From positions 1 through 5,466 of the forward strand of contig CANJZR010000285.1 in assembly GCA_947479075.1 (NCBI GenBank): 5,466 bases of DNA. The letters are read 5' to 3'. The translations under genes were made by a program, and so were the position numbers. Source of the DNA: Planctomycetaceae bacterium. GTDB taxonomy: Bacteria; Planctomycetota; Planctomycetia; Planctomycetales; Planctomycetaceae. Position 1 is the first letter of the stretch, and every line of letters begins with the position of its first letter. Below are positions 1 through 5,466 of the stretch, piece after piece. The notes beneath the pieces were generated by a model. It was not told where the DNA came from and did not search any database. It saw only the letters and a program-made list of their open reading frames with translations.

Positions 1-210
1 CAAATCGCTCTCCTGCGGGTGGAAGCCGACAGCTGGAATTACTGGGACTGTCAGACGGCGAAGATGGTGCCTCGGGAAACTCATAAACCGACACCACCCG
101 CTGATCTGGTCCGCGAGCCCGAGAAGCTGCGAACGGCAGATATGCATGATACGTGGGTCGTTCAAGACGTCGGTTCGAAACAGACCCGTGACAAGGGAGC
201 CCAGTCATGA
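1..210 (+). CDS. C-terminal part of a probable general stress protein 26-like (pyridoxamine 5'-phosphate oxidase-like) protein, 5' end outside window
   Basis: An open frame runs from base 1 to the TGA at 208-210 and encodes the last 69 residues of a protein that begins upstream. A GTG at 19 lies in frame but has no reason to be the true start. The segment ALLRVEADSWNYWD resembles the last strand and 'RV...YWD' signature of the general stress protein 26 family, which has an FMN-binding split-barrel fold. Members are small cytosolic proteins thought to bind flavin and act in stress responses. The tail after this motif is hydrophilic and charged, and I do not recognise it; it lacks the usual family ending. 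The stop overlaps the start of the next gene in ATGA, which suggests translational coupling with the FAD/Rieske oxidoreductase. That a coding gene ends here is well supported; the family assignment rests on about 15 residues and is tentative. Confidence 0.5.
   Translation, partial: QIALLRVEADSWNYWDCQTAKMVPRETHKPTPPADLVREPEKLRTADMHDTWVVQDVGSKQTRDKGAQS
195..199 (+). promoter_or_regulatory. Ribosome binding site for the FAD/Rieske oxidoreductase
   Basis: GGGAG lies seven bases before the ATG at 207 and 13 bases before the alternative ATG at 213, which favours 207. It lies inside the end of the preceding gene, as expected for a coupled pair. Confidence 0.6.
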
Positions 211-1772
211 ATATGAAACTGGAACAGACCACTTCGGTCTGGATGGAGATGTCAGGGCATCCCAGCTGCGAGACTCTGACAAAGGATATTCAGACTGATG
301 CCTGTGTCGTGGGGGCGGGGATTGCTGGGCTCACGACAGCATATCTGCTGCTGAAAGAGGGGCGATCTGTTGTTGTGCTGGATGATGGCCCTATCGGTGG
401 AGGTCAGACAGAACGCACGACGGCGCATCTATCGAACGCAATCGATGATCGTTATCAACAGATCGAAGATCTGCACGGAGGTGAAGGTGCGAGGCTGGCC
501 GCTGAGAGTCATTCTGCCGCCATTGACCGTGTGGAATCGATCATCGCCAATGAGAAAATCGAGTGTGATTTCGAGAGGCTGGATGGTTATCTCGTCGCCT
601 CTCCGGGAGAGAGACCGGATCTCCTGGAATGCGAGCTCCAGGCCGCTCATCGTGCTGGCCTGACAGAAGTCGAGATGGTTCCGAGCTGTCCCTGGGGTGA
701 CTATGACACGGGGGCTTGCCTGCGTTTTCCTCGCCAGGCCCAGTTTCACCCACTGAAGTATCTGGCGGGACTGGCAGAGGCAATACGGCGTCTGGGTGGA
801 CGAATCTTTACGCAGAGCCACGCACAAGACATCGAATCTGGACCGCCAGCTCTTGTCAGGACGCGTGAAGGGTTTCAGGTCACTGCAGCCTCAATCGTGA
901 TCGCCACGAATTCCCCGTTTAACGATCTCGTGACGATCCACACGAAGCAAGCACCGTATATGACGTACGTGCTGGGCATAAGCGTTCCGCGTGGAGCGGT
1001 CACGAAGGCTCTGTATTGGGACACGCAGAGTCCCTATCACTACGTGCGACTGGTCTCTCCCTCTGCCAGCGAATCAACAACTCCTCAGCAGGAAGATCCC
1101 CCCAGCGAAGACCTGCTGATCGTGGGGGGCGAGGATCACAAAACCGGCCAGGCGGATGACTCAGAGGAACGCTATCGCCGACTGGAGATGTGGGCTCGTG
1201 AGCGTTTTCCAGCAGTCGAAGATGTCCGCTATCGCTGGTCGGGTCAGGTTCTGGAAACCAATGATGGCCTGGCCTTCATCGGTCGAAATCCTCTCGGCGG
1301 ACAGAATGTGTACATCGCAACGGGTGATTCAGGCCAGGGCATGACGCACGGGACCATCGCCGGAATGCTGCTCACGGACTTGATCGTTGGTCGACAGAAT
1401 CCCTGGACCAAGCTGTATGACCCAGCTCGTGTCACGCTACGTGCTGTCAAAAAGTTCCTTCAGGAAAATCTCAACGTGGCCCTGCAGTACAGTGCCTGGG
1501 TCACAGGAGGCAGCGTCAGCACGACTCACGAGATCCCATTCGGCAAGGGTGCCGTGGTGAGACGGGGCTTGATGAAAGTGGCTGCTTACCGCGATGCTAT
1601 GGGTGTACTGCATGAGTGCTCGGCCATTTGTCCCCACCTGGGTGGAATCGTCGAATGGAACCACAACGAAAGCTCCTGGGACTGTCCGTGCCATGGATCC
1701 CGCTTCGATAAGAACGGACATCTGCTGTGTGGCCCGGCCAACAGTGACCTCGCTCCAATGTGCGAAACCTGA
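207..1772 (+). CDS. FAD-dependent oxidoreductase with C-terminal Rieske [2Fe-2S] domain (YhfW-like)
   Basis: This 521-residue soluble protein joins a DAO-type flavin oxidoreductase to a Rieske domain. The dinucleotide-binding motif GAGIAG is at residues 36-41 after a hydrophobic strand, and an acidic residue ends the second strand (VVVLDD, 55-60). The DAO substrate domain spans roughly 80-360 and includes the family segment GGEDHKTGQ (307-315). The C-terminal FAD motif ATGDSGQGMTHG is at 371-382. The Rieske domain occupies about 440-521, with CPH at 475-477 and CPCH at 493-496 giving the two-Cys two-His cluster ligands, and a closing GPANSDLAP (509-517) typical of the family. Length matches the roughly 510 residues of B. 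subtilis YhfW. Substrate is unknown; by domain logic it oxidises an amine or similar compound and passes electrons from flavin to the cluster. Start 207 is chosen because GGGAG at 195-199 sits seven bases upstream; a second in-frame ATG at 213 is less well spaced. The start overlaps the previous stop. Confidence 0.93.
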   Translation: MNMKLEQTTSVWMEMSGHPSCETLTKDIQTDACVVGAGIAGLTTAYLLLKEGRSVVVLDDGPIGGGQTERTTAHLSNAIDDRYQQIEDLHGGEGARLAAESHSAAIDRVESIIANEKIECDFERLDGYLVASPGERPDLLECELQAAHRAGLTEVEMVPSCPWGDYDTGACLRFPRQAQFHPLKYLAGLAEAIRRLGGRIFTQSHAQDIESGPPALVRTREGFQVTAASIVIATNSPFNDLVTIHTKQAPYMTYVLGISVPRGAVTKALYWDTQSPYHYVRLVSPSASESTTPQQEDPPSEDLLIVGGEDHKTGQADDSEERYRRLEMWARERFPAVEDVRYRWSGQVLETNDGLAFIGRNPLGGQNVYIATGDSGQGMTHGTIAGMLLTDLIVGRQNPWTKLYDPARVTLRAVKKFLQENLNVALQYSAWVTGGSVSTTHEIPFGKGAVVRRGLMKVAAYRDAMGVLHECSAICPHLGGIVEWNHNESSWDCPCHGSRFDKNGHLLCGPANSDLAPMCET

Positions 1773-1844
1773 TCCATTGAAAGATCGAGCACAGCTGGCG
1801 TGTCGTCCCCAGTGTCACCCAACACTCTATACCAGGAAGAAATG

Positions 1845-2117
1845 ATGCCCCGAGAAGAACGAAAACAGCGTCGCGTCAGGCCCGTCCCCACTCCCAGAAA
1901 GTTCTGGATTCATCTCGCCATCTTTGTCGTCGTGAATGCCGGACTGATCGCACTGAACCTGATACGTTCACCCGACAAATACTGGTTTCAATGGGTCCTG
2001 CTCGGCTGGGGAGCGGGGCTGCTGCTCAATGCCTACCGAGTTTTCGGCTGTTGCTGTTTCAAGAGCTGCAAAGTGACTTCAGCGAGCGATCCAGCTCCCA
2101 AAGAAGCGATGAAGTGA
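1845..2117 (+). CDS. Small 2TM-domain membrane protein with C-terminal cysteine cluster
   Basis: This 90-residue protein has a basic N-terminus (PREERKQRRVRP), then two predicted membrane helices at about 20-39 and 47-66, separated by a short loop RSPDKYWFQ. The pattern 'FWIHL...N..L...NL...P..YWF.W...GWG.GL..NA..VF' matches the bacterial 2TM domain (Pfam 2TM, PF13239), also found attached to LytTR regulators and sensor proteins or standing alone. Positive-inside reasoning puts both ends in the cytoplasm. Unlike the usual family end, which continues into a charged WEERKI-like segment, this one turns to VFGCCCFKSC with four cysteines at residues 69, 70, 71 and 75. AGGA at 1834-1837 sits seven bases before the ATG at 1845; the ATG at 1842 is only four bases away and would add one Met. 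An in-frame GTG at 1800 would add an unconserved leader. Function is unknown. Confidence 0.8.
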   Translation: MPREERKQRRVRPVPTPRKFWIHLAIFVVVNAGLIALNLIRSPDKYWFQWVLLGWGAGLLLNAYRVFGCCCFKSCKVTSASDPAPKEAMK

Positions 2118-2165
2118 TCGCGGTTTATTCGCAGCGTGAAGTCTGAATCACAGAATACGACATTC

Positions 2166-2170
2166 CGGAG
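2166..2170 (+). promoter_or_regulatory. Ribosome binding site for the alcohol dehydrogenase
   Basis: CGGAG is seven bases before the ATG at 2178, which decides this start over the ones at 2136 and 2190. Confidence 0.5.
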
Positions 2171-2177
2171 AATTCGC

Positions 2178-3251
2178 ATGGCAAAGGTCATGAGCAGCTT
2201 TGTCATGCACGGAATCGGGAAAGTCGGCTTCATGGAGAAGCCGATTCCTCGCCCGGGGCCGAACGATGCCATCATCCGTACGACCGTGGCACTGATCTGT
2301 ACGTCAGACACTCACACCGTCGCGGGGGCAATTGGTGACCGTCAGGGACTCACGCTCGGGCACGAGGCTGTGGGGATTATTCATGAGCTGGGCGAAGTCG
2401 CAGCTGCGAGTGGTCGTTTTCATCTTGGCCAGCGAGTGGCGGTCAGTGCGATTACGCCATGCTTCGCCTGTGAGAATTGCCAGCGAGGGTACTCCAGCCA
2501 GTGCGGCGGCCTGCTCGGCGGCTGGAAATTCGCGAACATCAAGGATGGAAGTTTCGCTGAATACTTTCACGTCAATAACGCCATCGCCAATCTCGCTCCG
2601 ATTCCAGATGGGCTGACCGACGATCAGGCGGCTTACTGCTGCGACATGCTATCGACCGGTTTTGTCGCGTCCGAGTATGCGAACATTCCAATCGGAGGTA
2701 GCGTCGCGATTTTCTCGCAAGGCCCCGTCGGAATGATGGCCACAGTTGGGGCTCGGCTGCGAGGCGCGGGGCTCATCATTGGAGTCGAATCGATGCCAAA
2801 TCGAATCACCTTGGCCCGAAAGTTCGGCTGCGATGTGATTGTGGACTTCACCAAAGAGGATCCGATCGAAGCCATTCTGAAGCTGACGGGTGGCGTGGGT
2901 GTTGATTCGGCCATCGAGGCTCTTGGCTCGTCACAGACATTTGCAGCCTGTGTCAAAGTCACCCGGCCCGGCGGAACGATCTCGAACATCGGTTATCACG
3001 GCGACGGAGACAACGTCCCGATTCCCCGCGAAGCCTGGGGAGTCGGCATGAGTGACAAAGTGATCCGTACTGCCTTGTGCCCCGGAGGCTCGGAGCGGAT
3101 GAGCCGATTGATGCGGCTGATCGAGACTGGTCGCGTGGATCCCTTGCCACTGACCACGCACCGGTTCACGTTCTCGGAGATCGAGAAGGCATTTCGGATG
3201 ATGCAATCCAAAGAGGACGGGATGATCAAACCCCTGATCTCATTTGCATGA
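2178..3251 (+). CDS. Zinc-dependent secondary alcohol dehydrogenase (MDR superfamily), predicted NAD(H)-preferring
   Basis: This 357-residue cytosolic enzyme should interconvert secondary (and some primary) alcohols and ketones or aldehydes using a nicotinamide cofactor. It aligns along its length with the Thermoanaerobacter brockii/Clostridium beijerinckii type: IGKVGFMEKP (13-22), CTSDTHT (41-47), LGHEAVG (60-66), GGWKFANIKDGSFAEYFHVN (114-133), DMLSTGF (156-162), RLRGAG (193-198), and the C-terminal EWG/CPGG-like segment AWGVGM...CPGGSERM. Catalytic zinc ligands are C41, H62 and D156, with E63 alongside. Four cysteines at 95, 98, 101 and 109 form a complete structural-zinc lobe. The nucleotide fold has SQGPVG at 180-185, and E204 ends the second strand. 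Start 2178 is preferred because CGGAG at 2166-2170 lies seven bases upstream and the length matches the family (about 350); ATG 2190 is also possible, and the in-frame start at 2136 would add an unconserved leader. Confidence 0.93.
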   Translation: MAKVMSSFVMHGIGKVGFMEKPIPRPGPNDAIIRTTVALICTSDTHTVAGAIGDRQGLTLGHEAVGIIHELGEVAAASGRFHLGQRVAVSAITPCFACENCQRGYSSQCGGLLGGWKFANIKDGSFAEYFHVNNAIANLAPIPDGLTDDQAAYCCDMLSTGFVASEYANIPIGGSVAIFSQGPVGMMATVGARLRGAGLIIGVESMPNRITLARKFGCDVIVDFTKEDPIEAILKLTGGVGVDSAIEALGSSQTFAACVKVTRPGGTISNIGYHGDGDNVPIPREAWGVGMSDKVIRTALCPGGSERMSRLMRLIETGRVDPLPLTTHRFTFSEIEKAFRMMQSKEDGMIKPLISFA

Positions 3252-3261
3252 CGATGTGGTT

Positions 3262-3278
3262 AGACTTTTCAAATGTCT
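3262..3278. repeat. Imperfect 17-base palindrome between the alcohol dehydrogenase and tspO
   Basis: AGACTTTTCAAATGTCT matches its own reverse complement except at its centre and one symmetric pair (the arms read AGACnTTT and AAAnGTCT). It lies in the 58-base spacer, 31 bases before the tspO start. The form suits a dimeric regulator's operator; as RNA it would give only a weak hairpin and has no T-run, so it is a poor terminator. A short AT-rich palindrome of this quality can also arise by chance. Confidence 0.25.
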
Positions 3279-3309
3279 GTTCGATCTGCCGCGTAACGAA
3301 GAGCCCCCC

Positions 3310-3807
3310 ATGAGTACCACTGACCACTCTCAGTCAGTCCACAATCGAAATGTACTCGCGTTGGTCGGTTGGTGGGTCTTGTGTTTCACGGCTGCGAGCA
3401 CCGGGATCTTCGTGACTATTGATGGCTGGTATACAAGATTAAACACACCCTCCTGGAATCCTCCGGCATGGGTGTTTGGTCCGGTCTGGACCGTGCTGTA
3501 TCTCATGATGGGAGTGGCTGCCTGGCTGGTGTGGAGTCAGGGGGGATGGAAAGCCCAACGTCTACCGTTGGGACTGTTTTTAGTCCAACTAGTACTGAAT
3601 GCTGTTTGGACTCCGCTGTTCTTCGGAATGCATCGAATCGGACTCGCGTTGATCGACATTGCGATGCTCTGGCTATCATTGAGCGCCACTCTAATGGCCT
3701 TCTGGCAGGTGAACAGACCGGCGGGATGGCTGCTCGTCCCCTATCTGGCCTGGGTCAGTTTTGCTGCGGTACTGAACTTCACTCTGTGGCGAATGAACCC
3801 TCAGTGA
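3310..3807 (+). CDS. tspO: TspO/MBR family tryptophan-rich membrane protein
   Basis: The 165-residue protein has five predicted membrane helices (about 14-36, 52-75, 86-106, 111-132, 138-160) and 15 tryptophans. The family signature is clear: WYTRLNTPSWNPPAWVFGPV (40-59) followed by WTVLYLMMG, then LNAVWTPLFFG (96-106) and the C-terminal PYLAWVSFAAVLNFTLWRMN (144-163), the region that holds the cholesterol/porphyrin-recognition segment in relatives. TspO proteins bind tetrapyrroles and, in bacteria such as Rhodobacter, affect photopigment gene expression and stress responses; they sit in the outer or inner membrane. Length is usual (about 150-165). The start at 3310 has only a weak GAAGAG at 3298-3303. 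An in-frame TTG at 3244 overlaps the previous gene and would add 22 unconserved residues, so it is rejected. It follows the dehydrogenase by 58 bases. Confidence 0.95.
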   Translation: MSTTDHSQSVHNRNVLALVGWWVLCFTAASTGIFVTIDGWYTRLNTPSWNPPAWVFGPVWTVLYLMMGVAAWLVWSQGGWKAQRLPLGLFLVQLVLNAVWTPLFFGMHRIGLALIDIAMLWLSLSATLMAFWQVNRPAGWLLVPYLAWVSFAAVLNFTLWRMNPQ

Positions 3808-4026
3808 GTCTCGAACAAAATTGTGAGAACGTTCCACTCCCGATTGCTCCTCCTGCGATCGCCCACACTGCAACAAAGTAATCGCGAGGAGATGACAGGG
3901 GGAGCTCATTCCTATCGCCTCTCAATTTGCTTCTCAATACTGGAGACTTCTACATCCGCCAAGTCGCTTGCGTTACACTACGTCAGGAAACCAATCGACA
4001 ATAGAGACAGAAAACGGCACTGAAAC
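3808..4026. other. 219-base intergenic region between tspO and the membrane fusion protein gene
   Basis: I find no convincing gene here. An open frame from 3823 to 4023 encodes a low-similarity-looking 66-residue peptide with no good ribosome site, and a GAGGAG directly abuts an ATG at 3892 with no spacing. The stretch holds the inverted-repeat structure at 3846-3905. A weak promoter-like pair, TTGCTT (3927-3932) and TACATC (3951-3956) with 18-base spacing, is only suggestive. As the largest gap in the window and the break between two functional groups, it is the likeliest site for the promoter of the yhiI-rbbA unit. Confidence 0.5.
3846..3905 (+). promoter_or_regulatory. Long inverted-repeat structure with two competing pairings, possible leader or 3'-end structure
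   Basis: GCTCCTCCTG (3846-3855) can pair over ten positions with CAGGGGGAGC (3896-3905), with one G-U pair. Part of the same arm, CTCCTC (3847-3852), can instead pair with GAGGAG (3886-3891), stacked after a two-base bulge on GCGAT/ATCGC (3855-3859 with 3881-3885). The two outer pairings exclude each other; the GCGAT/ATCGC stem fits with either if the ten-base stem gives up its last pair. No T-run follows, so it is not a typical intrinsic terminator. It may lie in the tspO 3' end or in the leader of the next gene. Confidence 0.35.
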
Positions 4027-5046
4027 ATGAAGGTCTCTCTGCGTCTCGGATTGCTGGTTGTCATCATTGTGGGAGGCTATCTCGGATGGCAATGGTGGCG
4101 CAGCTTGCAGGCTCCTCCGCTCCCCGAGGGGATTGTCTACGGGAACGGCCGGATTGAAGCAGTCCAGGTTGATGTGTCCGCAAAGTATCCGGGACGTGTA
4201 AAAGAGGTCCTGGTCCGAGAGGGAGACCTTGTCGAACCTGGACAGGTCCTGGCCAGAATGGATACCCAGGAACTCGAAGCCACGCACGCTCAAGCCCTGG
4301 CTCATCTCGCAGAAGCTCAGGAAGCAGTGAATCAATCGAAGGCTGTGATTGCTGAACGCGAAAGCGAGCTGAAGTTAGCACAAGCGAGGCTTGATCGATC
4401 AGAGAGGCTCTTAAAAGAAAAAGCGACACCTCAGGAAGAGTTTGATCAGAAACAGAACCAGCGTGATGTGGCGATTGCCGCAGTGGATGCCGCCAAGGCT
4501 GCCGTCAACACCGCCGAGCGGTCTGTCGATGCCGCACGGGCCGGAGCCAAACAGATCGAAGTCCAGATTGATGACGCGGTCCTGAAGTCCCCCACCCGAG
4601 GGCGGGTGCTGTACCGGCTGGCAGAAAACGGTGAAGTGCTCGCTGGCGGTGGAAAGGTTCTGACTTTGCTCGACCTGAGCGATATCTACATGGAGATATT
4701 TCTCCCCTCCCGGGATGTGGCCCGAATCTCCTTGGGAGCAGAAGCTCGCATCACGCTGGATGTGGCCCCGGGATACGCCGGTGTTGCCAAAGTCAGCTTC
4801 GTCTCCCCCGAAGCTCAGTTCACCCCGAAACAGGTCGAAACCGCCAGCGAACGCGATAAGTTAATGTTCCGCGTCAAAGTGCAGGTTCCGCCGGAGGCAG
4901 TGCGTCGGCATCTCGAGAAGATCAAAACCGGGATTCGCGGCGGGGCCTATGTGCGTCTCGACGAATCGACTCCCTGGCCAGCCTCACTGGAGAAACGTTT
5001 TCCCGACGACTTGTCAGAGATCCACTCCCCAAAATCGCTTCCCTGA
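4027..5046 (+). CDS. yhiI: HlyD-family membrane fusion protein, YhiI-like
   Basis: This 339-residue protein is a periplasmic adaptor anchored by one N-terminal membrane helix (about 5-23, after a short basic start). The order is classic: N-terminal half of the lipoyl domain (GRIEAVQVDVSAKYPGRV, 41-58, then VREGDLVEPGQVLARMDT, 63-80), an alpha-helical coiled-coil hairpin (about 83-183, tip near KEKATPQEEF), the second lipoyl half (LKSPTRGRVLYRLAENGEVL, 186-205), and a beta-barrel domain with LLDLSDIYMEIFLP (214-227), then AQFTPKQVET (263-272) and LMFRVKV (279-285). These last segments closely match E. coli YhiI. Its role there is with the RbbA ATPase and the YhhJ permease, presumably export. 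An in-frame TGA at 4021 makes the ATG at 4027 the first possible start; the Shine-Dalgarno signal is weak or absent. The next gene follows after 15 bases, consistent with an operon. Confidence 0.92.
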   Translation: MKVSLRLGLLVVIIVGGYLGWQWWRSLQAPPLPEGIVYGNGRIEAVQVDVSAKYPGRVKEVLVREGDLVEPGQVLARMDTQELEATHAQALAHLAEAQEAVNQSKAVIAERESELKLAQARLDRSERLLKEKATPQEEFDQKQNQRDVAIAAVDAAKAAVNTAERSVDAARAGAKQIEVQIDDAVLKSPTRGRVLYRLAENGEVLAGGGKVLTLLDLSDIYMEIFLPSRDVARISLGAEARITLDVAPGYAGVAKVSFVSPEAQFTPKQVETASERDKLMFRVKVQVPPEAVRRHLEKIKTGIRGGAYVRLDESTPWPASLEKRFPDDLSEIHSPKSLP

Positions 5047-5049
5047 ATC

Positions 5050-5053
5050 GAGG
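5050..5053 (+). promoter_or_regulatory. Ribosome binding site for the RbbA-like gene
   Basis: GAGG lies eight bases before the ATG at 5062 but only two bases before the in-frame ATG at 5056, which favours 5062. Confidence 0.5.
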
Positions 5054-5061
5054 CGATGAAC

Positions 5062-5466
5062 ATGAACCAGACAGCTGCCGCGAGACCTTCCTCTCCGAGT
5101 GGTTATGTCGCTGAGGTCATCGGTGTCACGCATCTCTACAAAAAAGTGCATGCGCTCGATGGAGTCTCGGTTCAGCTCCCCGTGGGGAAGATGGTCGGTC
5201 TGATCGGCCCCGATGGCGTTGGCAAATCGACACTGCTGGGATTGTTGTCAGGAGCGAGAAAGCTGCAGACGGGAACCGTGAACGTCCTCGATGGCAGCAT
5301 GGCCAGTGCGAAGCATCGCCACGAGATCTGCAGCCGAATTGCCTATCTGCCTCAAGGGCTGGGAAAGAATCTGTATCAGGAGTTGAGTGTTCAGGAGAAC
5401 CTCGACTTTTTCGGAAAGCTCTTCGGTCAATCAGCTGCTGAACGACGAGCCAGAATCGAACGCTTA
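5062..5466 (+). CDS. rbbA: RbbA-like ABC-type ATPase (N-terminal 135 residues; 3' end outside window)
   Basis: The gene runs off the window edge in frame. The visible part is the first half of an ABC nucleotide-binding domain: A-loop tyrosine at 26 (HLYKKVHALDGV), Walker A GPDGVGKS at 49-56, and the Q-loop YLPQGLGKNLY with Gln98. The signature, Walker B and H-loop lie beyond the edge. An Asp in place of the common Asn in Walker A, the segment PQGLGKNLY, and the following LSVQEN and LDFFGKLFG match the first ATPase domain of E. coli RbbA (YhiH), a protein of about 900 residues with two ATPase domains and a C-terminal membrane permease-like region. RbbA binds ribosomes and has ribosome-stimulated ATPase activity; its operon partner is YhiI. 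A plain export ATPase with one domain cannot be excluded because most of the gene is missing. The first 14 residues are a variable leader. Confidence 0.88.
   Translation, partial: MNQTAAARPSSPSGYVAEVIGVTHLYKKVHALDGVSVQLPVGKMVGLIGPDGVGKSTLLGLLSGARKLQTGTVNVLDGSMASAKHRHEICSRIAYLPQGLGKNLYQELSVQENLDFFGKLFGQSAAERRARIERL

Noticed and set aside
429..827. Open frames on the minus strand inside the FAD/Rieske gene (also 541-783, 1244-1450, 1437-1721, 1586-1891)
   Set aside because: They lie opposite a well-recognised gene, show no family motif and have no plausible ribosome sites.
1811..1826. AGTGT-caccca-ACACT inverted repeat after the FAD/Rieske gene
   Set aside because: Only five base pairs and no T-run, so it cannot be supported as a terminator or operator.
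2633..2989. Minus-strand open frames opposite the alcohol dehydrogenase (also 2304-2570 and 2931-3229)
   Set aside because: The + strand protein is conserved along its full length; the opposite frames have shadow-like composition and no recognisable domain.
3468..3881. A 137-codon + strand frame overlapping tspO
   Set aside because: It overlaps the unmistakable TspO protein in another frame and its translation lacks hydrophobic or domain structure.
3823..4023. A 66-codon frame filling the gap before the membrane fusion protein gene
   Set aside because: No good ribosome site, no recognisable motif, and it crosses the inverted-repeat structure; the GAGGAG before the internal ATG at 3892 has zero spacing.
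3973..4429. Minus-strand frames opposite the start of the membrane fusion protein gene
   Set aside because: Shadows of the coiled-coil coding sequence with no motif or start signal.
5248..5430. Minus-strand 60-codon frame opposite the RbbA-like gene
   Set aside because: It lies opposite conserved Walker A to Q-loop coding sequence and shows nothing of its own.

Overview
This is a compact chromosomal stretch from a bacterium of medium-high GC content (estimated by eye at about 55-58%). All supported genes lie on the + strand. The gene set (an HlyD-type membrane fusion protein with an RbbA-type ATPase, TspO, a secondary-alcohol-type zinc dehydrogenase and a FAD/Rieske oxidoreductase) fits a Gram-negative-type bacterium. 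The uneven Shine-Dalgarno signals and codon style would suit Planctomycetota or a proteobacterium, but that placement is a guess. There is no tRNA, rRNA, CRISPR array, transposase, integrase or phage gene.

Layout. At 1-210 is the 3' end of a gene that resembles the C-terminus of the general-stress-protein-26 (pyridoxamine-phosphate-oxidase-like) family. It overlaps by four bases (ATGA) a complete FAD-dependent oxidoreductase with a C-terminal Rieske [2Fe-2S] domain (207-1772, YhfW-like). A small two-helix membrane protein follows (1845-2117, 2TM-domain type) with an unusual cysteine-rich end. Next are a zinc-dependent secondary alcohol dehydrogenase (2178-3251) and a TspO/MBR tryptophan-rich membrane protein (3310-3807). 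After a 219-base gap with a strong inverted-repeat structure, a second unit begins: a YhiI-type membrane fusion protein (4027-5046), then 15 bases later the start of an RbbA-type ATPase (5062 to the window edge).

How the genes may work together. The first five genes look like a redox/stress group: a flavin-binding stress protein, a flavin/iron-sulfur oxidoreductase, an alcohol dehydrogenase and two small membrane proteins, one of which (TspO) is linked in other bacteria to tetrapyrrole and oxidative stress. Shared orientation and short spacers (60 bases or so) allow one or more operons, but only the first pair shows real translational coupling. The last two genes match the yhiI-rbbA pair of E. 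coli, so an ABC-2 type permease like YhhJ is expected just downstream.

I do not see a clearly new system. The most useful observations are the predicted NAD(H)-type cofactor site and intact structural-zinc cysteines in an alcohol dehydrogenase of the Thermoanaerobacter type, the Cys cluster on the 2TM protein, and the alternative hairpins ahead of the yhiI-like gene.
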